From Kitasatospora sp. MAA4 (GTDB lineage Bacteria > Actinomycetota > Actinomycetes > Streptomycetales > Streptomycetaceae), in NCBI RefSeq assembly GCF_029893355.1, contig NZ_JARZAI010000045.1:1-45170 (forward strand): DNA of 45,170 nt. The letters run 5' to 3'. Position 1 is the stretch's first letter; each line of letters begins with the position of its first letter. The position numbers were made by a program, and so were the translations under genes. A model generated the notes under the pieces. That model was not told the origin of the DNA. It saw only the letters and a program-made list of their open reading frames with translations, and made no database searches. Shown piece by piece: positions 24,635 through 32,826 of this stretch.

Positions 24635-25900
24635 GTGCGTCCGATGGGGAACGATGAGCACGGTACGGGGTTCGTCGGGGGGCTGGAGGAGCTGTCCGAC
24701 CCCGCGACGGCGGCAGGGCTCGGAGACGGGCGCCGCCCCACCCGGCGGCAGCTGCTGCTCGGCGCGGGGGCGGTGCTGGCCGGCGGCTCCGCCTGGGCGC
24801 TGAGCCGTCCGCGCCATCGCCCGCCGACTGCGGCGCCGCAGCCCGCGCCGCCCAGCCTCAGCGGTCGCGCCCCGCTCTGGACGTACCACGGCACCGGCTC
24901 GTACGCGCTGGCCCGTTTCGACCGGCCGCCGACCCTCCCGGTCTTCCTCTCCGACTCCGGCCTGACGGGCCTGGATCCGGCCACCGGCCGCAGCCGCTAC
25001 CACCTGGACCTGGCGCCGGGCGCCATGCTGGTGGTCGGCGCCGAGCAGATGTTCCGGGGCAGCGGCGTCAGCGCCGTTCCGAGCGGCCGGATCGACCGCT
25101 GGGACCTGGCCACCGGCCAGACCGGCTGGAGCTACGCACCACCCGCGCAGACGCCGGGCAAACCCGTCGACGCGCAGCCGCTGGCCTGCGACGGCACGGT
25201 GCTCTACTGCACCAACGAGCAGCCCGGGAACGGTCTGAGCGGCTCCGCCCTGGTCGCCGTCGACGTGCCGAGCCGCCAGGTCCGCTGGTCCCTGCCCGGC
25301 GCGCCGGACGCCTGGCTGCTCGGCGCCGCGACCGCCCCCGGCGGTCGGCTGCTCTGCGGGGACACCCAGAAGGGGCTGACCGTTCTGAACACCGCCGACG
25401 GCCGCCGGCTCTGGTCGGCTGCGACGGGCGGCTACCTCGGCTGGCAGACCGCCGACGAGCAGCACGTCTACCTGGGGCTGGACACCACGGGCGTCCAGGC
25501 GCTGAGCCTGGCGGACGGCACGGTGAGCTGGCAGGTCGCACCCCGTGCCGATCAGTCCTGGCACTACCTGCAACCGCTGGCCGCCGCCGGGTCGGTCTAC
25601 CTGTTCACCGACGACGGCCTGGTGACCGCGCACGCCGCCGACAGCGGGCGCCAGATCTGGTCGGCCACCCTGCCGTTCCGCCTGGACACGCGCAACCGGC
25701 CGCTGCTGGTGGCCGGCACCCTGGTGGTCCCCGGCACCGCGGACGGCGGCGTGGTGGCCCTGGACGCCGCGACGGGCGCCGTGCGCTGGACGTTCCGGGA
25801 CAGCAGCCCCGGCGTGGACGTCTGGACGGTCAGCACGGACGGCCGGCGGATCTTCGCCGGGCGCGACGCGTATCTGCACGCGCTGCCGGTCACCGGCTGA
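24635..25900 (+). CDS. Exported PQQ-like beta-propeller protein
   Basis: The 421-residue protein has an N-terminal region of about 35 polar residues, then a Tat-like signal (PTRRQLLLGAGAVLAGGSAW) and a beta-propeller built of repeated blades (LDPATGRSRYHLDL, DLATGQTGWSYAP, VAVDVPSRQVRWSL, NTADGRRLWSAATG, LADGTVSWQVAP, AADSGRQIWSATL, DAATGAVRWTF). That is the PQQ_2/YVTN-type repeat seen in BamB-like and serine/threonine-kinase sensor domains; no PQQ-enzyme catalytic residues are evident. I chose GTG 24635 for its GGGGAGG four bases upstream, over GTG 24617. The ligand is unknown. It is convergent with the cyclotransferase gene 27 bp away. Confidence 0.84.
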   Translation: MRPMGNDEHGTGFVGGLEELSDPATAAGLGDGRRPTRRQLLLGAGAVLAGGSAWALSRPRHRPPTAAPQPAPPSLSGRAPLWTYHGTGSYALARFDRPPTLPVFLSDSGLTGLDPATGRSRYHLDLAPGAMLVVGAEQMFRGSGVSAVPSGRIDRWDLATGQTGWSYAPPAQTPGKPVDAQPLACDGTVLYCTNEQPGNGLSGSALVAVDVPSRQVRWSLPGAPDAWLLGAATAPGGRLLCGDTQKGLTVLNTADGRRLWSAATGGYLGWQTADEQHVYLGLDTTGVQALSLADGTVSWQVAPRADQSWHYLQPLAAAGSVYLFTDDGLVTAHAADSGRQIWSATLPFRLDTRNRPLLVAGTLVVPGTADGGVVALDAATGAVRWTFRDSSPGVDVWTVSTDGRRIFAGRDAYLHALPVTG

Positions 25901-25927
25901 TCCGGTGCTTTCTGCGGAACGCTGCGC

Positions 25928-26335
25928 TCAACCCCGGTCCAGCCAGTCGCCGGACGGTATCGGCGCGGGCGCGGCGCGCAGCCGGGCGGACTCCGCGGGG
26001 CCGGCCAGGTAGACCCAGGCGTCGACCCGCTCCGCCCCGGGCGCGACGGTGACCGGCAGGCGGACCCGGACGTACAGGCCGGTGCCGTCCGGGCGGCACT
26101 CCTCCAGGAGGTCCAGCTCCGCCAGCACCTGCGGGTAGTCGGCGGGCCTCACGGTGAGCAGGTCGCCGTGGACGCGCTGCCCGGGGGCGAGGACGGCGTA
26201 CGGGTAGCCCGGGCCCTCGTGCAGCGCGGCGCCCTCCAGGACGGCCGGGCGGGCCGTCTCGCATCGGCCGGCCAGGTAGCGCGCGTGGTTGAGCAGGCCG
26301 GGGCGGAGCGTGCCGTAGACGAAGAAGGGGAGCAC
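25928..26335 (-). CDS. Gamma-glutamylcyclotransferase (AIG2-like) family protein
   Basis: The 135-residue protein opens MLPFFVYGTLRPGLLNHARY; the YGTLRPG substrate-binding loop is diagnostic of the family. It continues GYPYAVLAPGQRVHGDLLTV and LAELDLLEECRPDGTGLYVR, where a Glu near residue 78 is the expected catalytic acid, and ends VDAWVYLAG. Members turn gamma-glutamyl amines into 5-oxoproline. The start is a GTG at 26335. It is divergent from a small unknown gene across 95 bp. Confidence 0.87.
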   Translation of the reverse strand: MLPFFVYGTLRPGLLNHARYLAGRCETARPAVLEGAALHEGPGYPYAVLAPGQRVHGDLLTVRPADYPQVLAELDLLEECRPDGTGLYVRVRLPVTVAPGAERVDAWVYLAGPAESARLRAAPAPIPSGDWLDRG

Positions 26336-26430
26336 GCCGACGATTCTGCCCTTTCGGCCCCCTCGGCCCCCGATGCGGGCCCCCCGTCGCGGTCGTACGG
26401 TGGGGAAAGGGGCGAGAAAAGGAGACCGCG

Positions 26431-26679
26431 ATGCCTGGATCCGTCACGATCGGCCACACCGAGGCCGTCAGCACCGTCGAGCACACCGACGCCATCCGGC
26501 TCGCGGAGGTGCTGGACGAACTCGGCCACCTGCTGGCCGTGCAGGGCGCCAACCGGCTCAGCGACGCGCAGGTCGACGCGCTCTGCGCGGGGCAGTCGGC
26601 GGGGCGGCCACAGGGCCGCGAGGAACTCGCGCGCTGGTGCCGGACGCTCGCCGCCCAGCTGCACCACGACGCGCGGTGA
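26431..26679 (+). CDS. Small hypothetical protein
   Basis: The 82-residue product (MPGSVTIGHTEAVSTVEHTD) is mostly helical and acidic in the middle (RLAEVLDELGHLLAVQGANR), with two cysteines (DALCAGQ and ARWCRTL). I recognise no family and see no signal peptide or TM segment. The case for a real gene is a strong AAAAGGAG seven bases before ATG, codon use like its neighbours and a large hairpin shortly after its stop. Confidence 0.6.
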   Translation: MPGSVTIGHTEAVSTVEHTDAIRLAEVLDELGHLLAVQGANRLSDAQVDALCAGQSAGRPQGREELARWCRTLAAQLHHDAR

Positions 26680-26700
26680 ACGCCGTCCGCTGCGTCCGCT

Positions 26701-26766
26701 AGTCACGGCAGGGCCGCCGCACCCGAGCTACGGCGTCGGGTACGGCGGCCCTGCCGTGCCGTGACT
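26701..26766. terminator. Large inverted repeat, probable terminator
   Basis: CACGGCAGGGCCGCCG (26704-26719) pairs perfectly with CGGCGGCCCTGCCGTG (26743-26758). The flanking AGTCACGGCA also pairs with TGCCGTGACT (26757-26766) if a five-base bulge is allowed. No T-tract follows, as is usual for GC-rich terminators. The rest of the gap up to 26951 holds the promoter region of the next gene. Confidence 0.7.
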
Positions 26767-26951
26767 GGCGGACGGGGTGTCAGCAGGGCGGGCCGGTGGC
26801 CGGAAAGGCGGTCGGGAGCCTTGACAGTGATCGCTGCAGCGTGAGTACATGCCAAGCGCATCAATGTCGTCATGGCCGCGGAGCACAGTGCAGCGCAGCA
26901 GAGCACAGCGCTGCGCGGCACCGTGCGAGGCCGCCGCCGGAGGAAGGCCCG

Positions 26952-28721
26952 ATGAAGACATCCCCGCACCGCCGCTCGCGCGCACTCGCCGTCCCCGCCG
27001 TGGTGCTGGCGGTCGCCGCGGCGCTCTGCCTGCCGGTCGCCTCGGCCTCGGCCGCCGCGCCGGACACCGCACCCGCCGTCTCCGCACCCGCCGTCTCCGC
27101 GCCCGCCGCCGGCGCCGCCGGCAAGGTCGAGACCAACTACGCCGACCCCGCCACCGCGCTGCCCCCGGTCAGCCGTCCGGATACCCCGCACTGCACCGTC
27201 ACCGCGATGCAGCACGACTTCGCGAACAGCTACGGCCAGCCCTTCACGGGCACCCTCGCGCCGCCCGCGAACTGCCCCGGACCCTGGTCGAAGGTGGTCC
27301 TGGACTGGTCCGGCAGCGTCGCGGGCCGCCAGTACGACCGGCTCGCCGGCGTCTGGATCGGCGGCGCCGAGGTGTTCCGCACCAGCACCCCGGAGCCCGA
27401 CCCGGCCGGTATCAGCTGGCACGTCGACCAGGACCTCAGCAGCTTCATCCCGCTGCTGCGCACCCCGCAGCCGCTGGTGGTCGACCTCGGAAACATCGTC
27501 AATTCCACCTATACCGGCACGTATCACATGACCATGACGGTCACGTACTACCAGGCCGATCGCGCCAACCCGCCGGCTGCCACCGCCGACCAGGTGCTCC
27601 CGGTCTCGCAGTCGACCACCGCGCCCGGCTGGTGGACGCTGACCAACGGCCAGACCGCCACCTCCACCCTCACCTTCCCGCGCAACCTCACCGCCGCCCG
27701 CCTCCAGGTGTACGCGCGGGGCGGCGGCTGCGAGGAGTTCTGGTACTCCAACGTGCCGGACGCCTACGCCGCCGCGCACCCCGGCTACGGCCTGTGCGGC
27801 GGCGGCACCTACCGCGAGGTCCAGGTGCTGGTGGACGGCCGGATCGCCGGGACGGTGCAGCCGTTCCCCGCGATCTACACCGGTGGGATCAGCCCGCTGA
27901 TGTGGCGGCCGATCCCGAGCATCGACGCGTTCCGCACGCTGCCGTACGACGTCGACCTGACGCCGTTCGCCGGCACGCTGACGGACGGGAAGCCGCACAC
28001 CGTCACGCTCGTCCCGCCCGCCGGGATCAGCGACGGCTGGACGCTCGACGGCAGCCTCTTCCTGACCACCGACCCGCTGCGCGCGCAGACCACCGGCGCG
28101 GTCACGACCGACACCGTCACGGCCGCCGCCCAGGTCGCCACCACGCAGAGCACCACGGCGGACGGCAGCGACCTGATCACCGCCACCGCTGACCGCGACT
28201 GGACGGTGGCCGGCTACGTGGACACCTCGCACGGCCGGGTCAGCACCCGGATCGACCACCACGGCGAGTACCGCAACAGCGACACCATCGCCGACCAGGG
28301 CCAGCAGCAGATCAGTTCGCAGCGCGACAGCGGCTGGACGGTGACCAGCACCGACCGCGGTCGCGGGTTCGGGGTGCCGCAGGTGGAGCGCAGCACCTGG
28401 TCGTACCCGATCGACGTCACCAGCACCTACACGCCGGGCGCCGACGCCGACAGCTACCTGGCCATGGGCCAGGTCACCGTGGCCCGGCACCTGACGGACC
28501 AGACGCTGGGCGGCGGGTGGCATCAGCACCCCTTCGTCTCCACGGACGACGAGTTGACGGCGCAGGGCGTCTTGGAGCGGCAGTCGGGCACCCTCGTGCA
28601 GGCCGACGGCAGCGCCTCCGAGCACTACGTCGGGCGGACGGCGGACGGCGGCTGCTACGACCACCGGCTCGCCGCGGACCACGGCTATCTGACGTTGGAC
28701 CGTCAGCAACCCTGCCACTAA
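26952..28721 (+). CDS. Secreted PNGase A-like glycoamidase
   Basis: The 589-residue protein has a Sec signal peptide (MKTSPHRRSRALAVPAVVLA, cleavage near ASASAAAP), then a short SAPAV repeat. The mature part reads like peptide-N-glycosidase A (PF12222): CTVTAMQHDFANSYGQPF, DRLAGVWIGGAEVFRTSTPE, WHVDQDLSSFIPLL, VVDLGNIVNSTYTGTYH, GCEEFWYSNVPDAY, YREVQVLVDGRIAG and AIYTGGISPLMWRPI. Plant PNGase A removes N-glycans from glycopeptides; bacterial members may attack fungal or plant glycoproteins or host glycans. The ATG has GGAGGAAGG upstream. It is monocistronic, with a hairpin before it and a long gap after it. Confidence 0.86.
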   Translation: MKTSPHRRSRALAVPAVVLAVAAALCLPVASASAAAPDTAPAVSAPAVSAPAAGAAGKVETNYADPATALPPVSRPDTPHCTVTAMQHDFANSYGQPFTGTLAPPANCPGPWSKVVLDWSGSVAGRQYDRLAGVWIGGAEVFRTSTPEPDPAGISWHVDQDLSSFIPLLRTPQPLVVDLGNIVNSTYTGTYHMTMTVTYYQADRANPPAATADQVLPVSQSTTAPGWWTLTNGQTATSTLTFPRNLTAARLQVYARGGGCEEFWYSNVPDAYAAAHPGYGLCGGGTYREVQVLVDGRIAGTVQPFPAIYTGGISPLMWRPIPSIDAFRTLPYDVDLTPFAGTLTDGKPHTVTLVPPAGISDGWTLDGSLFLTTDPLRAQTTGAVTTDTVTAAAQVATTQSTTADGSDLITATADRDWTVAGYVDTSHGRVSTRIDHHGEYRNSDTIADQGQQQISSQRDSGWTVTSTDRGRGFGVPQVERSTWSYPIDVTSTYTPGADADSYLAMGQVTVARHLTDQTLGGGWHQHPFVSTDDELTAQGVLERQSGTLVQADGSASEHYVGRTADGGCYDHRLAADHGYLTLDRQQPCH

Positions 28722-29272
28722 CCGCTGTTCGGCCGCATGCCGCGGATTTCGTTTGCCGCCTCCGTTTGCGACCGCACGCTTCCCGGCGCCCGTCCACCGC
28801 CCGAACAGGGGCCGGTGGACGGGTGTTCACGCATGTCCGGATAACGGGACGGGGGCGAACCGGAATTGCGCCCGGCGAGGATTCATGGTGGTGGGAATTC
28901 CGTTCGCAGCGGCACCCGAACCGCCGCTTCGGGAGGGTCGTCGGCCCGGAAGGCGGCCTGGCGGGTGCTCAGTTGAGCGCCGGGTGCGACAGCGGCGGGG
29001 AGTGGTGAGATATGCGTCACACCGGGCTGTGGTGGGGTGACTTCAACGTCGTCGGAGATAGATCCGTGACCTGCGAAAACATCGGGTATCGGGGATGCGG
29101 CGTGAAGAATTCGCCAAGATCGGCGAAAGAGTTGATCTTGTTACTCGACCTTGTTCTACGATTCACTCTTGCGGGTATAAGCGGCGGAACGGGGTGCGGC
29201 CGTCTTACTGAGAGTGATGTCAGGGCCAGTCATGGTCTGGACACTTGAGGCCTGACGAGATTGAGAGCACCG
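28722..29272. other. 551-bp intergenic region upstream of the conservon
   Basis: I see no convincing gene here. The left part is GC-rich and contains only chance frames. The right part (about 29060-29230) is clearly AT-richer than its surroundings and probably holds the conservon promoter. A weak -35/-10 pair, TTGTTC (29151-29156) and TATAAG (29176-29181), has a 19-base spacer. GTGA and TCAC half-sites at 29005-29008 and 29017-29020 loosely resemble a BldD site. Confidence 0.6.
29110..29127. promoter_or_regulatory. Perfect 6-6-6 palindrome upstream of the conservon
   Basis: TTCGCCaagatcGGCGAA is a perfect inverted repeat with a six-base spacer, in the AT-richer part of the gap about 145-165 bp upstream of the conservon start. 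Its size and symmetry suit a dimeric repressor operator. The binding protein is unknown. Confidence 0.45.
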
Positions 29273-31225
29273 TTGCGTAACAGGATTACGGGGCGCCGCC
29301 GCGCAGCCCGGCTGTCGGGTGAGACGCGCGAGCGCGACCCCGAACCCGTCGGCAGCACGGCCGCCGGGCGGCTGCTGCGCCGTCGCTCCGTCAGACGGCT
29401 CCCGCGCCGGCTGGCCGCCCCGCTGCTGGCGCTCCCGGCCGTGACCGCGCTCTCCGGCTGCGGCCTGACGGGTGGCAGTGGCAGCGGCCCCGCCCTGTGG
29501 ACCGCGGGCTCCGCCGCAGCCGTCGTCCTGCTGGGTGGCACCGCCGTGGTGGTCCGACGGGTCACCGCGCGACCCCTGGAGCGAGCGCGTGACCAGGCCG
29601 CGCAGAACCTCGGGGCCCTGCTGGAGGAGCGCGCCGTCCTGGTCGCCGAGCGCGAGAAGTTCATCGCCGAGCTGCGCGGGCACTTCGCCGAACGCGGCCA
29701 GCTGGTCCAGGGACGCGACGAACTCCTGCGCCGCCAGGACGAGTTCGCCAGGCAGTGGAACGACGCCATGGCCGTCCAGGCCGAAACGGCGAGCCGGGTG
29801 GAGGAGTTGCAGCGCGGGGGAGAGCAGCTGCGCTGGGAGCGGGACGAACTCCTGCGGGAGCGCGACGAACTGGTCAAGGAGCGCGACGAACTCCAGGGCA
29901 GCGTCGACGCCACCTTCGTGAACCTGGCGATGCGCACACTCACCCTGGTCGAGCGCCAACTGGTGCTGATCGAGGCACTGGAGGGCCGCGAGGCCGACGC
30001 CGCCCAGCTGGAGAGCCTCTTCCGGCTCGATCACCTGGCCACCCGGATGCGGCGCAACAGCGAGAACATGCTGCTGCTGGCCGGGATGGAGAACAGCCAC
30101 CGCAGCCGCAAGACCGTCACGCTGCTGGACATGGTCCGGGCAGCCGTCTCCGAGATCGAGCGCTACGAGCGGGTCAAGCTCGGCTTCCTGGCCGCCGTCC
30201 GGCTGACCGGCGCGGTTGCCGACGACACCAGCCACCTGCTCGCCGAACTGCTGGAGAACGCCACGGCGTTCTCGCCCCCGCAGGACCAGGTCGAGGTCGG
30301 CGGCTGGCTGCTGGACAACGGCGAGGTGATGATCTCGGTCGTCGACCGCGGCATCGGCCTGCCCGCCGAGCGACTGCGGGCGCTCAACGACCAGCTGGCG
30401 GAACCCTCCGAGGCCGGCGCCGAGCGGCGCGACGCGCTGCTCGCGGGGGCGCTGACCGGGCGCAGCATGGGCCTGTTCGTGGTGGCCCGGCTCGCCCGGC
30501 GGCACGACATCCGGGTCCAGCTGCGGGAGAACGCGCAGGGCGGCGGCGTCACCGCGATGGTGGTGCTGCCGCGCGAGGCGCTGCAACCGGACGCCGTCAG
30601 CACCGCGGACCTGGACGACCAGCGGCGGGCCGAGCGCACGGTGACGTCGGCGGCGGCGCAGGCGCGGGCGGTGGAGGCCGCGGCTGCGGCCGCGCAGCCG
30701 GTGCCGCTCGCGCCGCTGCCGGCGGTGGTGGTGGTGGCGGGTGCGGGTGCGGAGCTGCCGGCGCTGCCGCGGCGCAAGCCGGCTGCGCCCGAACCAGTGG
30801 TTGACTCGCCTGCTCCTGCTCCTGCTCCTGCTGCCGCTCCCGCTCCCGATCAGGCGGAGAGTGACTCCGTCACCCCCCTCGGGCTGCCCCGGCGGTTGCC
30901 GCGCGGCAATGGGCTGCCGGGCACCGGCGAGACGCCGGCCTCCGGGTTGCGGCGGTTCGCGGCGGAGCCCGAGGCGGCGCCCGCACCGGTGGCGAGCGGA
31001 CCACGGCACGCCCAGCCGTCGCCCGCCGAGCAGCCGACCGCGGCGCCGAGATCGGGGATCTCGCCCGAGGAGCTGCGACGCAGACTCGGCGGCTTCCAGA
31101 GCGGCCTGCGCCAGGCCGCCGCGGAGAGCGCTGCAGCCGAGAGCGCCGTTGCGGCCTCCGAAGCCTCCGAGATCAGCACAGCCGAGGACCAGCGCCCCGC
31201 GCCCGGCGAAGGAGAGGACCGATGA
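29273..31225 (+). CDS. cvnA: Conservon protein CvnA, sensor-kinase-like ATPase
   Basis: The about 650-residue protein has a long basic N-terminus, a hydrophobic segment ending TALSGCG (lipobox-like, Cys63), a TM helix (AAAVVLLGGTAVVVRRV) and a coiled coil with ERDEL repeats. A histidine-kinase-like ATPase follows (HLLAELLENATAFSPP, VVDRGIGLP, GRSMGLFVVARLA, GGGVTAMVVLP), then a 200-residue Pro/Ala-rich tail. CvnA proteins replace the phosphoacceptor domain with the coiled coil and signal through CvnB-D, a GPCR-like membrane complex. I use TTG 29273 with GAGAG five bases upstream; TTG 29261 is an alternative. Its stop overlaps the cvnB start (ATGA). Confidence 0.9.
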   Translation: MRNRITGRRRAARLSGETRERDPEPVGSTAAGRLLRRRSVRRLPRRLAAPLLALPAVTALSGCGLTGGSGSGPALWTAGSAAAVVLLGGTAVVVRRVTARPLERARDQAAQNLGALLEERAVLVAEREKFIAELRGHFAERGQLVQGRDELLRRQDEFARQWNDAMAVQAETASRVEELQRGGEQLRWERDELLRERDELVKERDELQGSVDATFVNLAMRTLTLVERQLVLIEALEGREADAAQLESLFRLDHLATRMRRNSENMLLLAGMENSHRSRKTVTLLDMVRAAVSEIERYERVKLGFLAAVRLTGAVADDTSHLLAELLENATAFSPPQDQVEVGGWLLDNGEVMISVVDRGIGLPAERLRALNDQLAEPSEAGAERRDALLAGALTGRSMGLFVVARLARRHDIRVQLRENAQGGGVTAMVVLPREALQPDAVSTADLDDQRRAERTVTSAAAQARAVEAAAAAAQPVPLAPLPAVVVVAGAGAELPALPRRKPAAPEPVVDSPAPAPAPAAAPAPDQAESDSVTPLGLPRRLPRGNGLPGTGETPASGLRRFAAEPEAAPAPVASGPRHAQPSPAEQPTAAPRSGISPEELRRRLGGFQSGLRQAAAESAAAESAVAASEASEISTAEDQRPAPGEGEDR

Positions 31226-31659
31226 CCGACTTCGACTCCGTACAGCCGGTGAGCCAGGCCGCGAAGAACTTCCGCTGGCTCCTGGACGAGTTCCTCGGCA
31301 CCGTGGCCGGCGTCGCGGACGCCGTGGTGGTCTCGTCCGACGGACTGCTGCTCGCCGACTCGCGCGCGGGTGTCCGGACCGACGAACTCTCCGCCATCGT
31401 CTCGGCGTTGACCAGCCTCGCAGCCGGTGTGGCCCGGGTGCTCGAGTACGGCGGCGTGCGCCGGACCATGGTGACGCTTGACGAGGGACACCTCGTGGTG
31501 ATGGCCATCAGCGACGGTTCCTGCCTTGGCGTCTACGCCACGCTCAACTGTGAACTTGGCGTCCTGGCCTACCAGATGGCGCTGCTCGTCGAGCGCGCCG
31601 GTCACGCGCTGACGCCGCAGGTGCGCAGCGAACTCCACCGGGCGATAGCCGTCCGATGA
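31222..31659 (+). CDS. cvnB: Conservon protein CvnB, roadblock/LC7 domain
   Basis: The 145-residue protein is a single roadblock/LC7 domain: FRWLLDEFLGTVAGVADAVV, SSDGLLLADSRAG, LSAIVSALTSLAAGVARVLE and GHLVVMAISDGSCLGVYA. In conservons CvnB bridges CvnA and the CvnD GTPase and may act as a GTPase-activating partner. The ATG overlaps the cvnA stop and the end overlaps the next frame, so the operon is translationally coupled. Confidence 0.94.
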   Translation: MTDFDSVQPVSQAAKNFRWLLDEFLGTVAGVADAVVVSSDGLLLADSRAGVRTDELSAIVSALTSLAAGVARVLEYGGVRRTMVTLDEGHLVVMAISDGSCLGVYATLNCELGVLAYQMALLVERAGHALTPQVRSELHRAIAVR

Positions 31660-31679
31660 GCCCAGAGGAGGTGGGAGAC

Positions 31680-32126
31680 ATGCCCAGTACCGCAAGTGGC
31701 AGCAGTAGTCCCGTCCGCGGCCGCCGGAGCGACACGGTCCGTCCGGGCGCGGGGCGTTCGTCCCGGGTGCGGCCGTACGCGATCACCCGTGGACGGACCA
31801 GGTTCGGGCGGGTCCTGCTGGTCGAGACGCTGGTCTCGGCGCTGAACCGGCCGGCCGACCCGGCGGACCGCAGCCTGCCCGAGCTCACCGCGATCTGCGA
31901 CGTCTGCCGGGGGCAGATGCGGTCCATCGCGGAGATCTCGGCGCTGCTGCGGATCCCGCTGGGGGTGGTGAAGGTGCTGGTCAGCGACCTCGCCGACCAG
32001 GGCCGGATCCGGGTGCACGGCGCCGACTCGGTGGACGGGGCGGAGCTGGACGGTGGGGACGAGGTGCCGGGGGCGTCGAAGCGGGATCTGTTGGAGAGGG
32101 TGTTGGGTGGACTTCGCAAGCTCTGA
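31680..32126 (+). CDS. cvnC: Conservon protein CvnC, DUF742
   Basis: The 148-residue protein has a disordered N-terminus, then the DUF742 core: VRPYAITRGRTRFGRVLLVE, LPELTAICDVCRGQMRSIAE, ISALLRIPLGVVKVLVSDLA and KRDLLERVLGGLRKL. DUF742 has a winged-helix shape with no known DNA target and is part of the conservon complex. ATG 31680 has GGAGG eight bases upstream; ATG 31656, overlapping the cvnB stop, is a real alternative and would add eight residues. It overlaps cvnD by 20 bp. Confidence 0.93.
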   Translation: MPSTASGSSSPVRGRRSDTVRPGAGRSSRVRPYAITRGRTRFGRVLLVETLVSALNRPADPADRSLPELTAICDVCRGQMRSIAEISALLRIPLGVVKVLVSDLADQGRIRVHGADSVDGAELDGGDEVPGASKRDLLERVLGGLRKL

Positions 32127-32784
32127 GGCGGCTGGTGCCGGCTCAGGTACTGCCGACTCAGTTGGTTCGGCCGGCTCGTCCCGACCGGTCATCCCGCCGG
32201 GTGTGCCGCTGGTGGCGGGCAACGCCACCTCTACCAAGATCGTGGTGGCGGGCGGCTTCGGCGTCGGCAAGACCACGCTGGTCCGCTCGGTCTCCGAGAT
32301 ACCGCCGCTCACCACCGAGGCGGTGATGACCGAGGCGAGCCTCGGGGTGGACGACACCTCCGCCGTCCCCGCGAAGACCTCGACCACCGTGGCGATGGAC
32401 TTCGGCCGGATCAGCCTGGCGCCCGACCTGGTGCTCTACCTCTTCGGCACCCCGGGCCAGGGCCGCTTCTGGTTCATGTGGGACGACCTGGTGCGCGGCG
32501 CGGTCGGCGCCGTCGTCGTGGTCGACACCCGCCGACTGGCCGACTCCTTCCCCGCGTTGGACTACTTCGAGGGCAGCGGACTGCCGTTCGTGGTGGCGGT
32601 CAACCAGTTCGACGACGCTCCCGTCTACACGGCCGAGGCCGTCCGCGACTCGCTCGCGGTGCCGGAGCGCGTGCCGGTGCTGCTCTGCGACGCGCGGCAG
32701 CGCTCCTCGACGGTGGAGGTGCTGACCGCCCTGGTGGTGCACGCCCTGGCCGAGGAGCCCGCACCGGCTCCCGAAATGGTCTGA
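32107..32784 (+). CDS. cvnD: Conservon protein CvnD, small GTPase
   Basis: The 225-residue protein starts at GTG 32107 (VDFASSEAAGAG), typical for CvnD. The first 35 residues are a Gly/Ser/Ala spacer. The GTPase shows a P-loop (VVAGGFGVGKTTLVRSVSE), a G3-like region (LYLFGTPGQGRFWFMWDD) and a specificity loop near VVAVNQFDDAP, where NxxD takes the NKxD role. It is the switch of the CvnABCD complex. The start lies inside the cvnC 3' end, so translation is coupled. Confidence 0.95.
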   Translation: MDFASSEAAGAGSGTADSVGSAGSSRPVIPPGVPLVAGNATSTKIVVAGGFGVGKTTLVRSVSEIPPLTTEAVMTEASLGVDDTSAVPAKTSTTVAMDFGRISLAPDLVLYLFGTPGQGRFWFMWDDLVRGAVGAVVVVDTRRLADSFPALDYFEGSGLPFVVAVNQFDDAPVYTAEAVRDSLAVPERVPVLLCDARQRSSTVEVLTALVVHALAEEPAPAPEMV

Positions 32785-32826
32785 CACACCCTCAATTCTC
32801 TTCTCCAGATAAGAAGGCAGACAGCG

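Noticed and set aside
29012..29248. 78-codon open frame in the conservon upstream region
   Set aside because: Base composition and codon use differ from genes here, there is no ribosome binding site and no recognisable motif; the region looks like a promoter.
30790..30850. CTGCTC-type simple repeat in cvnA
   Set aside because: It encodes the Ala/Pro-rich tail common in CvnA proteins and is simple low-complexity coding sequence.
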